Source: Flavobacteriales bacterium UBA7666
GTDB taxonomy: Bacteria > Bacteroidota > Bacteroidia > Flavobacteriales_D > Crocinitomicaceae
Assembly: GCA_002483265.1 (NCBI GenBank)
Contig: DLHO01000028.1
Location: 1-64,000 of the forward strand
Reading direction: 5' to 3'
DNA length: 64,000 bases
A program made the position numbers and the translations under genes. The first letter of the stretch is position 1. Each line of letters begins with the position of its first letter. The notes under the pieces are model-generated. The model made no database searches, had not been told where the DNA came from, and worked only from the letters and a program-made list of their open reading frames with translations. Shown here piece by piece: positions 1 to 6,815 of this stretch.

Positions 1-185
1 TCAGCATTACGCATTAGTGAAAATTAAAATGAAAAAAATGAAAATGATAAGAAAAAGCGCAGCTTTTGAAGACTGAAGCTCCATCTCACAAGATGGAAAA
101 GCTGAAGGAACAAATAGTATTGCAGCTTTAAAATAATTCAGTATTACGCATTAGTGAAAATTAAAATGAAAAAAATGAGAATGAT
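1..185. repeat. Direct duplication of a gene-start region
   Basis: Bases 1-48 and 138-185 are near-identical (two differences in the first 46 bases) and lie 137 bases apart. Both carry the same upstream sequence and the same ATG followed by Lys/Met codons (ATG at 29 and at 166). Only the second copy continues into a long reading frame. The first copy stops at TGA 74-76 after 15 codons. The 89 bases between the copies match nothing I recognise. This looks like a remnant of a duplicated gene start or a collapsed paralogue. Confidence 0.8.
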
Positions 186-663
186 CCAGAAATTAGCAGC
201 AATCTTAATTCCTCTGCTGTTTGCAACAACTGCATTTGCTCAAGGTCCGGGCGATGACAAAGAAGACAAAATTGAAGCCTTAAAAGTCGGCTTTATCACC
301 AAAGAATTGAACTTGACTACTGCTGAGGCAGAGAAATTCTGGCCCATTTACAATGAAATGGATGGCAAAATGAAAGAATTGCGTCAAGATTGTCGTAAAA
401 TCAATAAAGAATTGAGAGAATCAGAGGATAAAATGACCAATGATGATGCAAAAAAGAAGTTGGCAACGCTTTTCGAAAACGATCAGAAAGAACTGGACTT
501 GAAAAAAGAGTACAGTGAAAAATTTATTAAGATCATTGGTGAAAAAAGAACCTTAAAACTCTTAAGTTTGGAGCATGAATTCAGACGAGTTCTTCTGGAG
601 CGATTAAAAGAACGCAGAGAAGGAGATCCGCACGATAGAAAACCTCATGGAAGCAAACCGTAA
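166..663 (+). CDS. Small exported helical protein, possibly Spy/CpxP-like
   Basis: A 165-residue exported protein. A signal peptide (hydrophobic LAAILIPLLFATTAFA) is followed by a highly charged helical region rich in Lys, Glu and Asp. The segment containing LNLTTAEAEKFWPIYNEM resembles Bacteroidota periplasmic proteins loosely related to Spy/CpxP, often annotated as sensors of ECF-type sigma factors; that link is family knowledge, not proof. I chose ATG 166 rather than 154 because it matches the duplicated start at 29. The end overlaps the start of the next gene by 17 bases, so the two are probably cotranscribed. Function unknown; a chaperone-like or envelope-stress role is inferred. Confidence 0.7.
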   Translation: MKKMRMIQKLAAILIPLLFATTAFAQGPGDDKEDKIEALKVGFITKELNLTTAEAEKFWPIYNEMDGKMKELRQDCRKINKELRESEDKMTNDDAKKKLATLFENDQKELDLKKEYSEKFIKIIGEKRTLKLLSLEHEFRRVLLERLKERREGDPHDRKPHGSKP

Positions 664-1840
664 AGAAGATTTTTTAAACCATTTAGGACAAACTAATCCC
701 TTTCCCTATTTAATTGATGTTGAATCGGCGGAAGGGATTTTTATTTACGATAAATCCGGAAAACGATACACCGATATGATTTCCGGTGTTTCCGTAACCA
801 ATATTGGAAATCGCCATCCACAAGTCATCAAACGCATTCAGGAACAATTAGACAAGTACCTGCATGTGATGGTTTACGGAGAATTTATTCAGGATTCTTC
901 GCTTGAAATGGTACGTTTACTCCGCAAGTTTCTTCCCAACCAATTGGATTGTGTTTATCCTGTAAATTCCGGAACAGAGGCCAATGAAGCAGCATTAAAA
1001 CTGGTGAAACGTGTTACAGGCAGAACACAATTGATTGCCTTCAAAGGTTCGTATCATGGAAACACACACGGCTCTCTAAGCGTTTCAGCAAATGAAATTA
1101 AGAAAACTCCTTTCCGCCCGCTTTTACCCGATGTGGATTTTATCCGATTGAACCAGCTGGCAGATTTGGAACGAATCACCAACCGAACTGCCGGAGTGAT
1201 TTTGGAAACCGTTCAGGGAGATGCAGGAGTTCGCAAAGCTTCTGATGAATTTTTGAAAGCATTACGCAAACGCTGTGACGAAGTTGGAGCCTTGTTGATT
1301 TTCGATGAGATTCAATGTGGAATGGGAAGAACCGGTAAAATGTTTGCCTTTGAACACAGCGGAGTAATCCCCGATGTCTTGACTTTGGGAAAAGCATTGG
1401 GAGGTGGTTTACCAATCGGAGCATTCATTTCGAAATACGAATACATGAATCAGCTGAGTCACTCCCCCATGCTTGGGCACATCACCACTTTTGGTGGAAA
1501 TCCGGTGATTAACGCTGCTGCTTGGGGAACATTGGAAGTATTCGATACCGAAATTGACTTCAAAGAAGTGGAACGATTAGGAGCTATGCTGGAAAGTTAC
1601 CTGAAAGAAATCGATGAAATCTTCGAAATCCGCAGAGAGGGAATGATGTTTGCCTGCGACATGGAAAGCGACGAACGCGTGGCAAAAGTCGTAGAACGCT
1701 TATTAGAATTGGGAGTCATCAGCTTTTGGTTTCTCTCCCACCCTTACAGCTTCCGGCTTTCTCCGCCTTTAAACATCACCGAAGAACAAATCCAAGAAGT
1801 CGGGAAATTGATTCAACAAGCCGTAGAAGAAACAAAATAA
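647..1840 (+). CDS. Class III aminotransferase (PLP-dependent)
   Basis: A 397-residue fold-type I, class III aminotransferase, cytoplasmic. Visible motifs are the phosphate-binding NSGTEANEAALK near residue 108, SYHGNTHGS near 135, the cofactor-contacting FDEIQCGMGRTG from 219 (D220), and Lys249 in TLGKALGGG, which should form the Schiff base. Length is normal for acetylornithine, ornithine or 4-aminobutyrate transaminases. No arginine, lysine or GABA genes flank it, so the substrate cannot be named. It overlaps the preceding exported-protein gene by 17 bases, which suggests coupled translation. Confidence 0.9.
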   Translation: MEANRKEDFLNHLGQTNPFPYLIDVESAEGIFIYDKSGKRYTDMISGVSVTNIGNRHPQVIKRIQEQLDKYLHVMVYGEFIQDSSLEMVRLLRKFLPNQLDCVYPVNSGTEANEAALKLVKRVTGRTQLIAFKGSYHGNTHGSLSVSANEIKKTPFRPLLPDVDFIRLNQLADLERITNRTAGVILETVQGDAGVRKASDEFLKALRKRCDEVGALLIFDEIQCGMGRTGKMFAFEHSGVIPDVLTLGKALGGGLPIGAFISKYEYMNQLSHSPMLGHITTFGGNPVINAAAWGTLEVFDTEIDFKEVERLGAMLESYLKEIDEIFEIRREGMMFACDMESDERVAKVVERLLELGVISFWFLSHPYSFRLSPPLNITEEQIQEVGKLIQQAVEETK

Positions 1841-2381
1841 TGCCGAATTATCTACGGGGTTCGATCTACCCTTTGGAGAAGTTTAGCTAAAACCTCCCAA
1901 ATCCTCTAAAACCAAGGAAATCCAATCAAAATAAAGGATACCGCAGTTTCCTTATAAAGTAAGAAACAGATAGGATTCCAGGTAAATTCAGAGCAAGATC
2001 TCAGTATTCCTCACCTTTTTATTTCATTCTAAAAACTGGGGTTGAGGGTGAAATTACAGTATTAACAATTATGAACTTCGGTTACAAATAATTCGATGTA
2101 ATGAAGAGCACTTGAAACAAGAGTTGAATCTTAAAATCAAGAAGAAAATACAATTGTAAAACATGTTCGGATTGTAGATTTTATCGATTGATTAACAATT
2201 CGTAGATTCGAAAAGTTTCACATATAACTAATAAGACCTTTGAAGTAGGAAATTGAATAAACTAACTGATTTATATCATTGTAGAAATGATTTATTCTGA
2301 ATATCCTTGTTTATTAAAATCCGCTAAATTTAGCTAAGGAAGATCTCTAGTACCCCTATTACTGATGAATTTGTAGAAACC
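1841..2381. other. Long AT-rich intergenic region
   Basis: 540 bases without a supported gene. I see no RNA gene or exact TAnnTTTG promoter. The only notable element is a 12-base palindrome at 2323-2334, listed separately. The region presumably holds the promoter of the 2382-4505 gene cluster. Confidence 0.5.
2323..2334. promoter_or_regulatory. 12-bp perfect palindrome upstream of VIT1-like gene
   Basis: GCTAAATTTAGC is a perfect inverted repeat about 48 bases upstream of the transporter start. Its position suits an operator for a dimeric regulator, for example a metal regulator, but no consensus was matched and chance is possible. Confidence 0.3.
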
Positions 2382-3101
2382 ATGAAAAAGAAATCTGAAT
2401 TACTAACAATTGACAACTATTTGGATAATCACTTTATTCACCGCAGTAATTGGTTAAGAGCAACTGTCTTGGGTGCAAATGATGGGATTATTTCATTATC
2501 AAGTCTTGCAATAGGAATTGCAACAGCAAGTAACTCAAGAGAACCGATTATTTTGGCAACTGTAGCCGGTTTGGTAGCTGGAGCTTTATCTATGGCTGCC
2601 GGCGAATATGTTTCTGTAAGTTCTCAAACCGATACCGAAAAGGCAGATATTGAACGGGAAATTGAAGAGCTGAAGGAAATGCCGGAACAGGAATTGAATA
2701 TTTTAGCTCAGATTTATGAAAAGAGAGGATTAAAAAAGGAAACTGCTATGCAGGTTGCTATGGAGTTGACGGAGCACAATGCGCTGGATGCTCATGTAAG
2801 AGATGAATTAGGAATAAATGAGGTAAGTCAAGCTAAACCAATACAGGCAGCCATGGCATCGTGTGGAGCATTTACAATCGGAGGAGCTTTACCGTTATTA
2901 GTTGTTTTGTTTGCTCCAGTTCAAGTTATGGAATATTGGCTATATGGTTTTACCATCTTGTTCCTGGCTATCTTGGGAATAATTTCGGCAAGGACAGGTG
3001 GTTCAAAAGTACCGAAAGCTGTTTTGAGAATTACTATTTGGGGAACGCTGGCAATGGGCTTATCCGCATTGGTCGGTTATCTCTTTGGAGTGAATGTTTA
3101 A
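2382..3101 (+). CDS. VIT1/CCC1-family metal transporter
   Basis: A 239-residue inner-membrane protein of the VIT1/CCC1 family, which moves Fe2+ or Mn2+ (family knowledge). It has five predicted membrane segments: about 23-46 with GANDGIIS, 55-77 with AGLVAGALSMAAGEYVSVSSQ (the family hallmark), and three after residue 150. A charged, Glu-rich loop (80-145) carries EREIEELKEM and resembles the cytosolic metal-binding domain of plant VIT1. It is first in a run of three plus-strand genes with gaps of 20 and 7 bases, all membrane proteins. The substrate (iron or manganese) is inferred. Confidence 0.9.
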   Translation: MKKKSELLTIDNYLDNHFIHRSNWLRATVLGANDGIISLSSLAIGIATASNSREPIILATVAGLVAGALSMAAGEYVSVSSQTDTEKADIEREIEELKEMPEQELNILAQIYEKRGLKKETAMQVAMELTEHNALDAHVRDELGINEVSQAKPIQAAMASCGAFTIGGALPLLVVLFAPVQVMEYWLYGFTILFLAILGIISARTGGSKVPKAVLRITIWGTLAMGLSALVGYLFGVNV

Positions 3102-3121
3102 TAAAATAAAATTGTATTATT

Positions 3122-3601
3122 ATGAATGATGCTCATTTTCATTTGGTGGTAAATCATCTGCCGCTGATCTTTCCGCTGGTCGGAGCAATTGTGTTGGTAA
3201 CAGGAATCCTTTCCCGTTCAGAACCCATTAAACGCACAGGTTATTTCGTTTTCATTTTAGGTTCTATTGCTACCGTTATGGCTATGTCGAGCGGTGAAGG
3301 AGCGGAAGAAGTGGTTGAAGAAATCAAAGGTGTTTCACAAAATTTTATTCATGAGCATGAGGAGAAAGCCGAACTTTTCGCCTTATTATCTTACGGCCTG
3401 GGATTGATTTCACTTCTATCCCTGTGGTTCAGCTGGAAACAAAAAAGACTTTCCAAACCTGCAAGTTTGATTGTACTAGCTTTCTCCTTCGTTGTATTAT
3501 TCTTTGGAAAACAAACGGGAACTTCCGGAGGTGAAATCCGTCATACGGAAATCCGTGAAAATAAAGTAATATCCGGAAACTCAGATGAACATAATGAATA
3601 A
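3122..3601 (+). CDS. Four-helix membrane protein, DUF2231-like
   Basis: A 159-residue membrane protein with four predicted helices (about 8-27, 37-54, 82-102, 113-130). Conserved-looking polar features sit at the helix ends: VNHLP near 10, SSGEGAEE near 57, HEHEEKAE near 77 and TGTSGGEIRH near the C terminus. The pattern resembles DUF2231-type membrane proteins, but I am not certain of the family. The His and Glu residues could bind a metal or heme (inference). It lies 20 bases after the VIT1-like gene and 7 bases before the bestrophin-like gene, so it should be part of the same operon. Confidence 0.75.
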   Translation: MNDAHFHLVVNHLPLIFPLVGAIVLVTGILSRSEPIKRTGYFVFILGSIATVMAMSSGEGAEEVVEEIKGVSQNFIHEHEEKAELFALLSYGLGLISLLSLWFSWKQKRLSKPASLIVLAFSFVVLFFGKQTGTSGGEIRHTEIRENKVISGNSDEHNE

Positions 3602-3608
3602 CTAAACG

Positions 3609-4505
3609 ATGATTACAACAGAAAAACAAGGGGTGTTGCAACTCGTAAAAATAGCCTCGCCTTATTTGGCATTTTCATGTATTTATTCGTTAATTATTTT
3701 TGGTACAGAAGAATATTTAGGAGATCAGATCTATCAAATTCCAACTCAAATTGGTTCAGTTTTCGGATTAGCAATTGCATTTTTTTTAGGATTCAGGATG
3801 AACTCCGCATATGATCGGTGGTGGGAAGCAAGAAAAATATTCGGTGAGTTAACAAATAACACCAGAAGTTTTGTCACTAAAATCTATGTCTATTACGGAA
3901 ATGAGTACAATATCCTTAAACTACCGAATCATTCGGATCATAAAAAAACGGATGATTTGATCTCGCTTATGATTGAATACGTTCGTCAGTTGAAAAGAGA
4001 AATGCACAATCAAACAGAAACCACTTTTGATGAAGCAACAAATGAACTTCTTATACGGTATCGGATTGATTTGAATAACAAAGTTTCGAATGAATTGTTA
4101 GTCGCAATTACTCATGCAATTGAGTGTGATTTTTCTCCGAAGGCAACAATTGAAAAAAATGATTTGATGCAGCATATTAATCGCTTTTATGAAATTCAAG
4201 GAAAGGCTGAACGAATTAAAAATACTCCTTTTTTAATGATTTACAGTGCATTCACCCGAATCATTGTGACAGTATATGTCTTATTAATCCCCCTATTTAT
4301 AGGAGATATTGATTTGGGAGGAGAAAAAAGCGGCTTGGAGTTATTGGCTATTCCAATTATGGTTACCATAAGTACTATTTTCCTTACTGTTAATCAGTTA
4401 GCCAACCTGTTTGGTGAACCATTTTCCGGAAATGTAACTTCCGTTACTATTGATCAGATTTGTCAAACGATAGAAAGTAATTGTATGGAAATCAAACGAA
4501 AGTAA
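3609..4505 (+). CDS. Bestrophin-like (UPF0187/YneE) ion channel
   Basis: A 298-residue integral membrane protein of the bestrophin / RFP-TM family. The family signature FRMNSAYDRWWEARKIFGEL follows the second membrane helix near residue 60. Hydrophobic segments lie near 17-36, 45-63, 215-235 and 245-270. Bacterial bestrophins form pentameric ion channels (family knowledge); ion selectivity cannot be read from the sequence. It is the last gene of the VIT1-like cluster, so it may balance charge during metal transport (inference). Confidence 0.88.
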   Translation: MITTEKQGVLQLVKIASPYLAFSCIYSLIIFGTEEYLGDQIYQIPTQIGSVFGLAIAFFLGFRMNSAYDRWWEARKIFGELTNNTRSFVTKIYVYYGNEYNILKLPNHSDHKKTDDLISLMIEYVRQLKREMHNQTETTFDEATNELLIRYRIDLNNKVSNELLVAITHAIECDFSPKATIEKNDLMQHINRFYEIQGKAERIKNTPFLMIYSAFTRIIVTVYVLLIPLFIGDIDLGGEKSGLELLAIPIMVTISTIFLTVNQLANLFGEPFSGNVTSVTIDQICQTIESNCMEIKRK

Positions 4506-4651
4506 TCCGTCGAACTCTTAAGCAAACTTTAAGAATTGGCTGATTAACTAACAGCCTGTATTTTTCACTTGCTAATTACACAAAACTGTAACCTCAGGCA
4601 AACACTCTAAATAGTAAAATTTAGCTACTCCGCAGATCAAGCGTATATACT

Positions 4652-4689
4652 GTATGGATAGAGCATAGATAAAGCATAGATAGAGTATG
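4652..4689. repeat. 11-bp short tandem repeat, three imperfect copies
   Basis: The unit resembles TAGATAAAGCA and runs through ATAGAGCATAGATAAAGCAT and a third degenerate copy. It lies between convergent genes, so it is probably a slippage-prone spacer rather than a binding site. Confidence 0.6.
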
Positions 4690-4894
4690 AAAAGGTTAAG
4701 TATTTAACACCCTGTTTTAGTGATCTTCAGCACTATTTTGTCTCAAAATGAGATGCTTTTGTATCGAATCCAAACTCTTAAAAGCTTTACTGTAACTACA
4801 CATAAATGTAAAGTCATTAAACAAAAATAATTCGCAATTCGTAGGATGTTTGCACTAACGCCTATGTGGTCTGATACAGCAAAACAAATGATTT

Positions 4895-4907
4895 CTCAGT
4901 AACTGAG
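4895..4907 (-). terminator. Possible weak terminator hairpin
   Basis: CTCAGT-A-ACTGAG forms a six-base stem 18 bases beyond the stop of the minus-strand gene 4925-5332. There is no strong T run, so support is weak. Confidence 0.3.
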
Positions 4908-4924
4908 TTATTCTGCCTGCATTT

Positions 4925-5332
4925 CTATTCCCAAAATACCTGGCTATATTTTTTAAGAGCTTCATCTGGAATCATTTCATTGATCAAATCAAATGACTTT
5001 TGCATAAATTGAAACTCATTGGTTCCTTCATCAAAATTGTTTCTGATAAAAAAATGAATCTCCGACCCTTCTTCTTTTAAGGTTATATTAACCTGCATTC
5101 CATCAAGAATTGTTATCCGTTTTGGAATAGACGGCTTTTTATAACATTCCTTTATCAAATGGATCATTTCCTCAACTTCTGTATTATTGATCGTTACCCC
5201 GTTCCATGCTCTGCCATTTTCTTTATGATAGGCAGATTTGGATAAAATCACTAAGATATTGTAATGATCGCCCTCTTTCTTGATTTCAATATCTAGTTGA
5301 CCTTCAAGAATATGTACTTCCATCTTTATCAT
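4925..5332 (-). CDS. Hypothetical cytoplasmic protein
   Basis: A 135-residue protein that I do not recognise. It has no signal peptide or membrane segment. Predicted alternating strands (EVHILEGQLDIEIK) come first, with helices toward the C terminus (SFDLINEMIPDEALKKYSQ). The frame is open to 5404, but ATG 5332 is the better start because AGGAGG sits eight bases upstream and the upstream extension reads through a hairpin repeat. It is a single gene, divergent from the kelch gene. Confidence 0.65.
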   Translation of the reverse strand: MIKMEVHILEGQLDIEIKKEGDHYNILVILSKSAYHKENGRAWNGVTINNTEVEEMIHLIKECYKKPSIPKRITILDGMQVNITLKEEGSEIHFFIRNNFDEGTNEFQFMQKSFDLINEMIPDEALKKYSQVFWE

Positions 5333-5340
5333 ATCTTTTT

Positions 5341-5346
5341 CCTCCT
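5341..5346 (-). promoter_or_regulatory. Strong Shine-Dalgarno AGGAGG
   Basis: On the minus strand AGGAGG stands eight bases before ATG 5332. Such a canonical site is unusual in this window, where most starts lack one. It decides the start of the 4925-5332 gene. Confidence 0.75.
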
Positions 5347-5400
5347 GGATATTCTTATTCGCTCTAAATATACAAATCTGTAACACAAAAAAACTAGCTG

Positions 5401-5421
5401 GCACGAGTTTACAGCTCGTGC
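5401..5421. repeat. GCACGAG hairpin (REP-like)
   Basis: GCACGAG and CTCGTGC are perfect seven-base arms around a seven-base loop, in the gap between the divergent genes at 5332 and 5500. It is GC-rich against an AT-rich background and resembles repetitive extragenic palindromes. I see only one copy here. Confidence 0.55.
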
Positions 5422-5499
5422 TCCTAAATAATTCTCAATTATTTTAATTCTCACAAACGATTTCCCCATATTCTGCGTTAGTCAAACAAACACTTTACC

Positions 5500-6660
5500 A
5501 TGAAAGGCATACTTGTCCTGTTTTTATTGATTACTATCAGCCTCAATGCCCAAACCTGGACCTCCGTCAGCTCCGTTCCAACAGCCGGAAGAGACGATGG
5601 AGTTTGCTTTTCATTAAATGGCTTCGGTTATATCGTAACAGGTTATCTAGGAACCTTCGCTGAAAGCAATAAGTTATTTCAATACGATCCGAATACCAAT
5701 TCCTGGAATGAAAAAGCAGCATTCCCCGGAACTGCAAGACAATATTCAACTGTTTTCACATTGAAAAACAAAGCCTATTTGATTGGCGGTTATTCTGAAT
5801 CCAGTCAAGCCTTAAAAGATGTTTGGGAATACGATGAATTTACCAACACATGGAAACAACTGAATGATTTTCCGGGATTAGCACGCTGGCATGCAACCGC
5901 ACTTCACATTCAGGAAACCGGTTATTTGGGAATGGGCACAACTGCCGACTCAACATTGGCAGATTTTTGGAAATACAACGCAGATCTGGATTCCTGGACA
6001 CGGCTTTCAGATTATCCCGGTGGGCCAAACAGAAGTGTCTTGGGATTTCAATTATTGAACGAAGGAATCTTTGGTGAAGGCTTTGATATCAATCCGATAA
6101 CTTATTCCGCAGCTTGGTTTTCCTATAATCCCGGAACAGAAACATGGATAGCAATAACTCCGCTTCCTTCAGGTTTACGTTCTTATGGAACTGCGATTAG
6201 CACCGATTTTAATGCTTTAGTTTGTGGCGGAATGGATGAAAACAGTGTTTTTCAAAACGACTGTTACCAACTCGATCACACAAAAACCTGGAAAGCAGTC
6301 AATTCACTTCCTCTTACCGGTTTGAAAGGCGCCAAGGGATTTGCATTGAAAGGTCAATTTTATTTAGGCACAGGTTTAAAAGACAATTTCACCCGCACTT
6401 CCGATTTTTATAAAATGGCTATGCCGGTTGCCACTGTTCAGGAATCGTTGCTCTTCCCAAATCCCAGCAAAGACTATTTCAATCTGATCTCAGAACCCAA
6501 TGCGAAAATTTCTGTCTTCTCCGTTGGAGGCCAGCTCATTCAGACTTTAAAAACAAACGACGCCGGTTTCTTAGAGATCAAACAACTTCCAATGGGTTTA
6601 TATGTTTGTTTGGTGGAAGGAAAAAATACTTCAGAAATAATCAAAATCGCCAAGCTTTAA
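5500..6660 (+). CDS. Secreted kelch-repeat protein, T9SS type A cargo
   Basis: A 386-residue secreted protein. The signal peptide (about 1-18, ending LNA) is followed by about six kelch-type repeats (20-300) recognisable by WTSVSSVP, NSWNEKAAFPG, NTWKQLNDFPG, DSWTRLSDYPGG and ETWIAITPLPSG, which should fold into a beta-propeller. The C terminus (from about 313) has the type A sorting pattern LLFPNPSKDYFNL ... LPMGLYVCLVEG, so it is probably exported by the T9SS and processed at the cell surface. Substrate or partner unknown. A palindromic repeat begins 12 bases after the stop. Confidence 0.88.
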   Translation: MKGILVLFLLITISLNAQTWTSVSSVPTAGRDDGVCFSLNGFGYIVTGYLGTFAESNKLFQYDPNTNSWNEKAAFPGTARQYSTVFTLKNKAYLIGGYSESSQALKDVWEYDEFTNTWKQLNDFPGLARWHATALHIQETGYLGMGTTADSTLADFWKYNADLDSWTRLSDYPGGPNRSVLGFQLLNEGIFGEGFDINPITYSAAWFSYNPGTETWIAITPLPSGLRSYGTAISTDFNALVCGGMDENSVFQNDCYQLDHTKTWKAVNSLPLTGLKGAKGFALKGQFYLGTGLKDNFTRTSDFYKMAMPVATVQESLLFPNPSKDYFNLISEPNAKISVFSVGGQLIQTLKTNDAGFLEIKQLPMGLYVCLVEGKNTSEIIKIAKL

Positions 6661-6671
6661 ATTAAAAGGCA

Positions 6672-6744
6672 TTTCGACTACGCTCAATGACCTTTTAAAT
6701 TATCGACTCCAATTGAGGTTAAAGGTGACTGAGCGGAGTCGAAG
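6672..6744. repeat. Palindromic repeat family A, copy 1
   Basis: The left arm TTCGACTACGCTCAATGACC and the right arm GGTGACTGAGCGGAGTCGAA are inverted repeats separated by about 30 bases. It lies between two plus-strand genes and could terminate the kelch transcript. Six other copies or part copies occur in this window. Confidence 0.85.
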
Positions 6745-6767
6745 GCAACTTTTTGAACTCTTTAACC

Positions 6768-6797
6768 TTTGAACTCCTTTAGGATTAACTATATTTG
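6768..6797 (+). promoter_or_regulatory. Bacteroidota promoter (TTTG - 18 nt - TATATTTG)
   Basis: TATATTTG at 6790-6797 matches the -7 consensus TAnnTTTG, and TTTG at 6768-6771 is 18 bases upstream as the -33 element. Transcription would start just downstream, so ATG 6816 is preferred over the upstream TTG. Confidence 0.75.
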
Positions 6798-6815
6798 TTA
6801 AGAAATTCACTTCGT

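Larger units (their letters stand above)
4506..4924. other. Intergenic region between convergent genes
   Basis: 419 bases with no supported gene. It contains a three-copy 11-base tandem repeat (4652-4689) and a small hairpin near the end of the minus-strand gene (4895-4907). I see no RNA gene. Confidence 0.5.

Noticed and set aside
1855..1875. GGGGTTCGATCTACCC-like stretch resembling a tRNA T-arm
   Set aside because: The T-loop end is T rather than the required C, and no acceptor, D or anticodon stem could be found around it.
2861..3109. 82-residue frame within the VIT1-like gene
   Set aside because: Same-strand shadow in another frame of a well-supported membrane protein.
6795..6797. TTG at 6795 as the FUSC start
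   Set aside because: It lies within the TATATTTG promoter motif, so it would be upstream of the transcript start. ATG 6816 is preferred.
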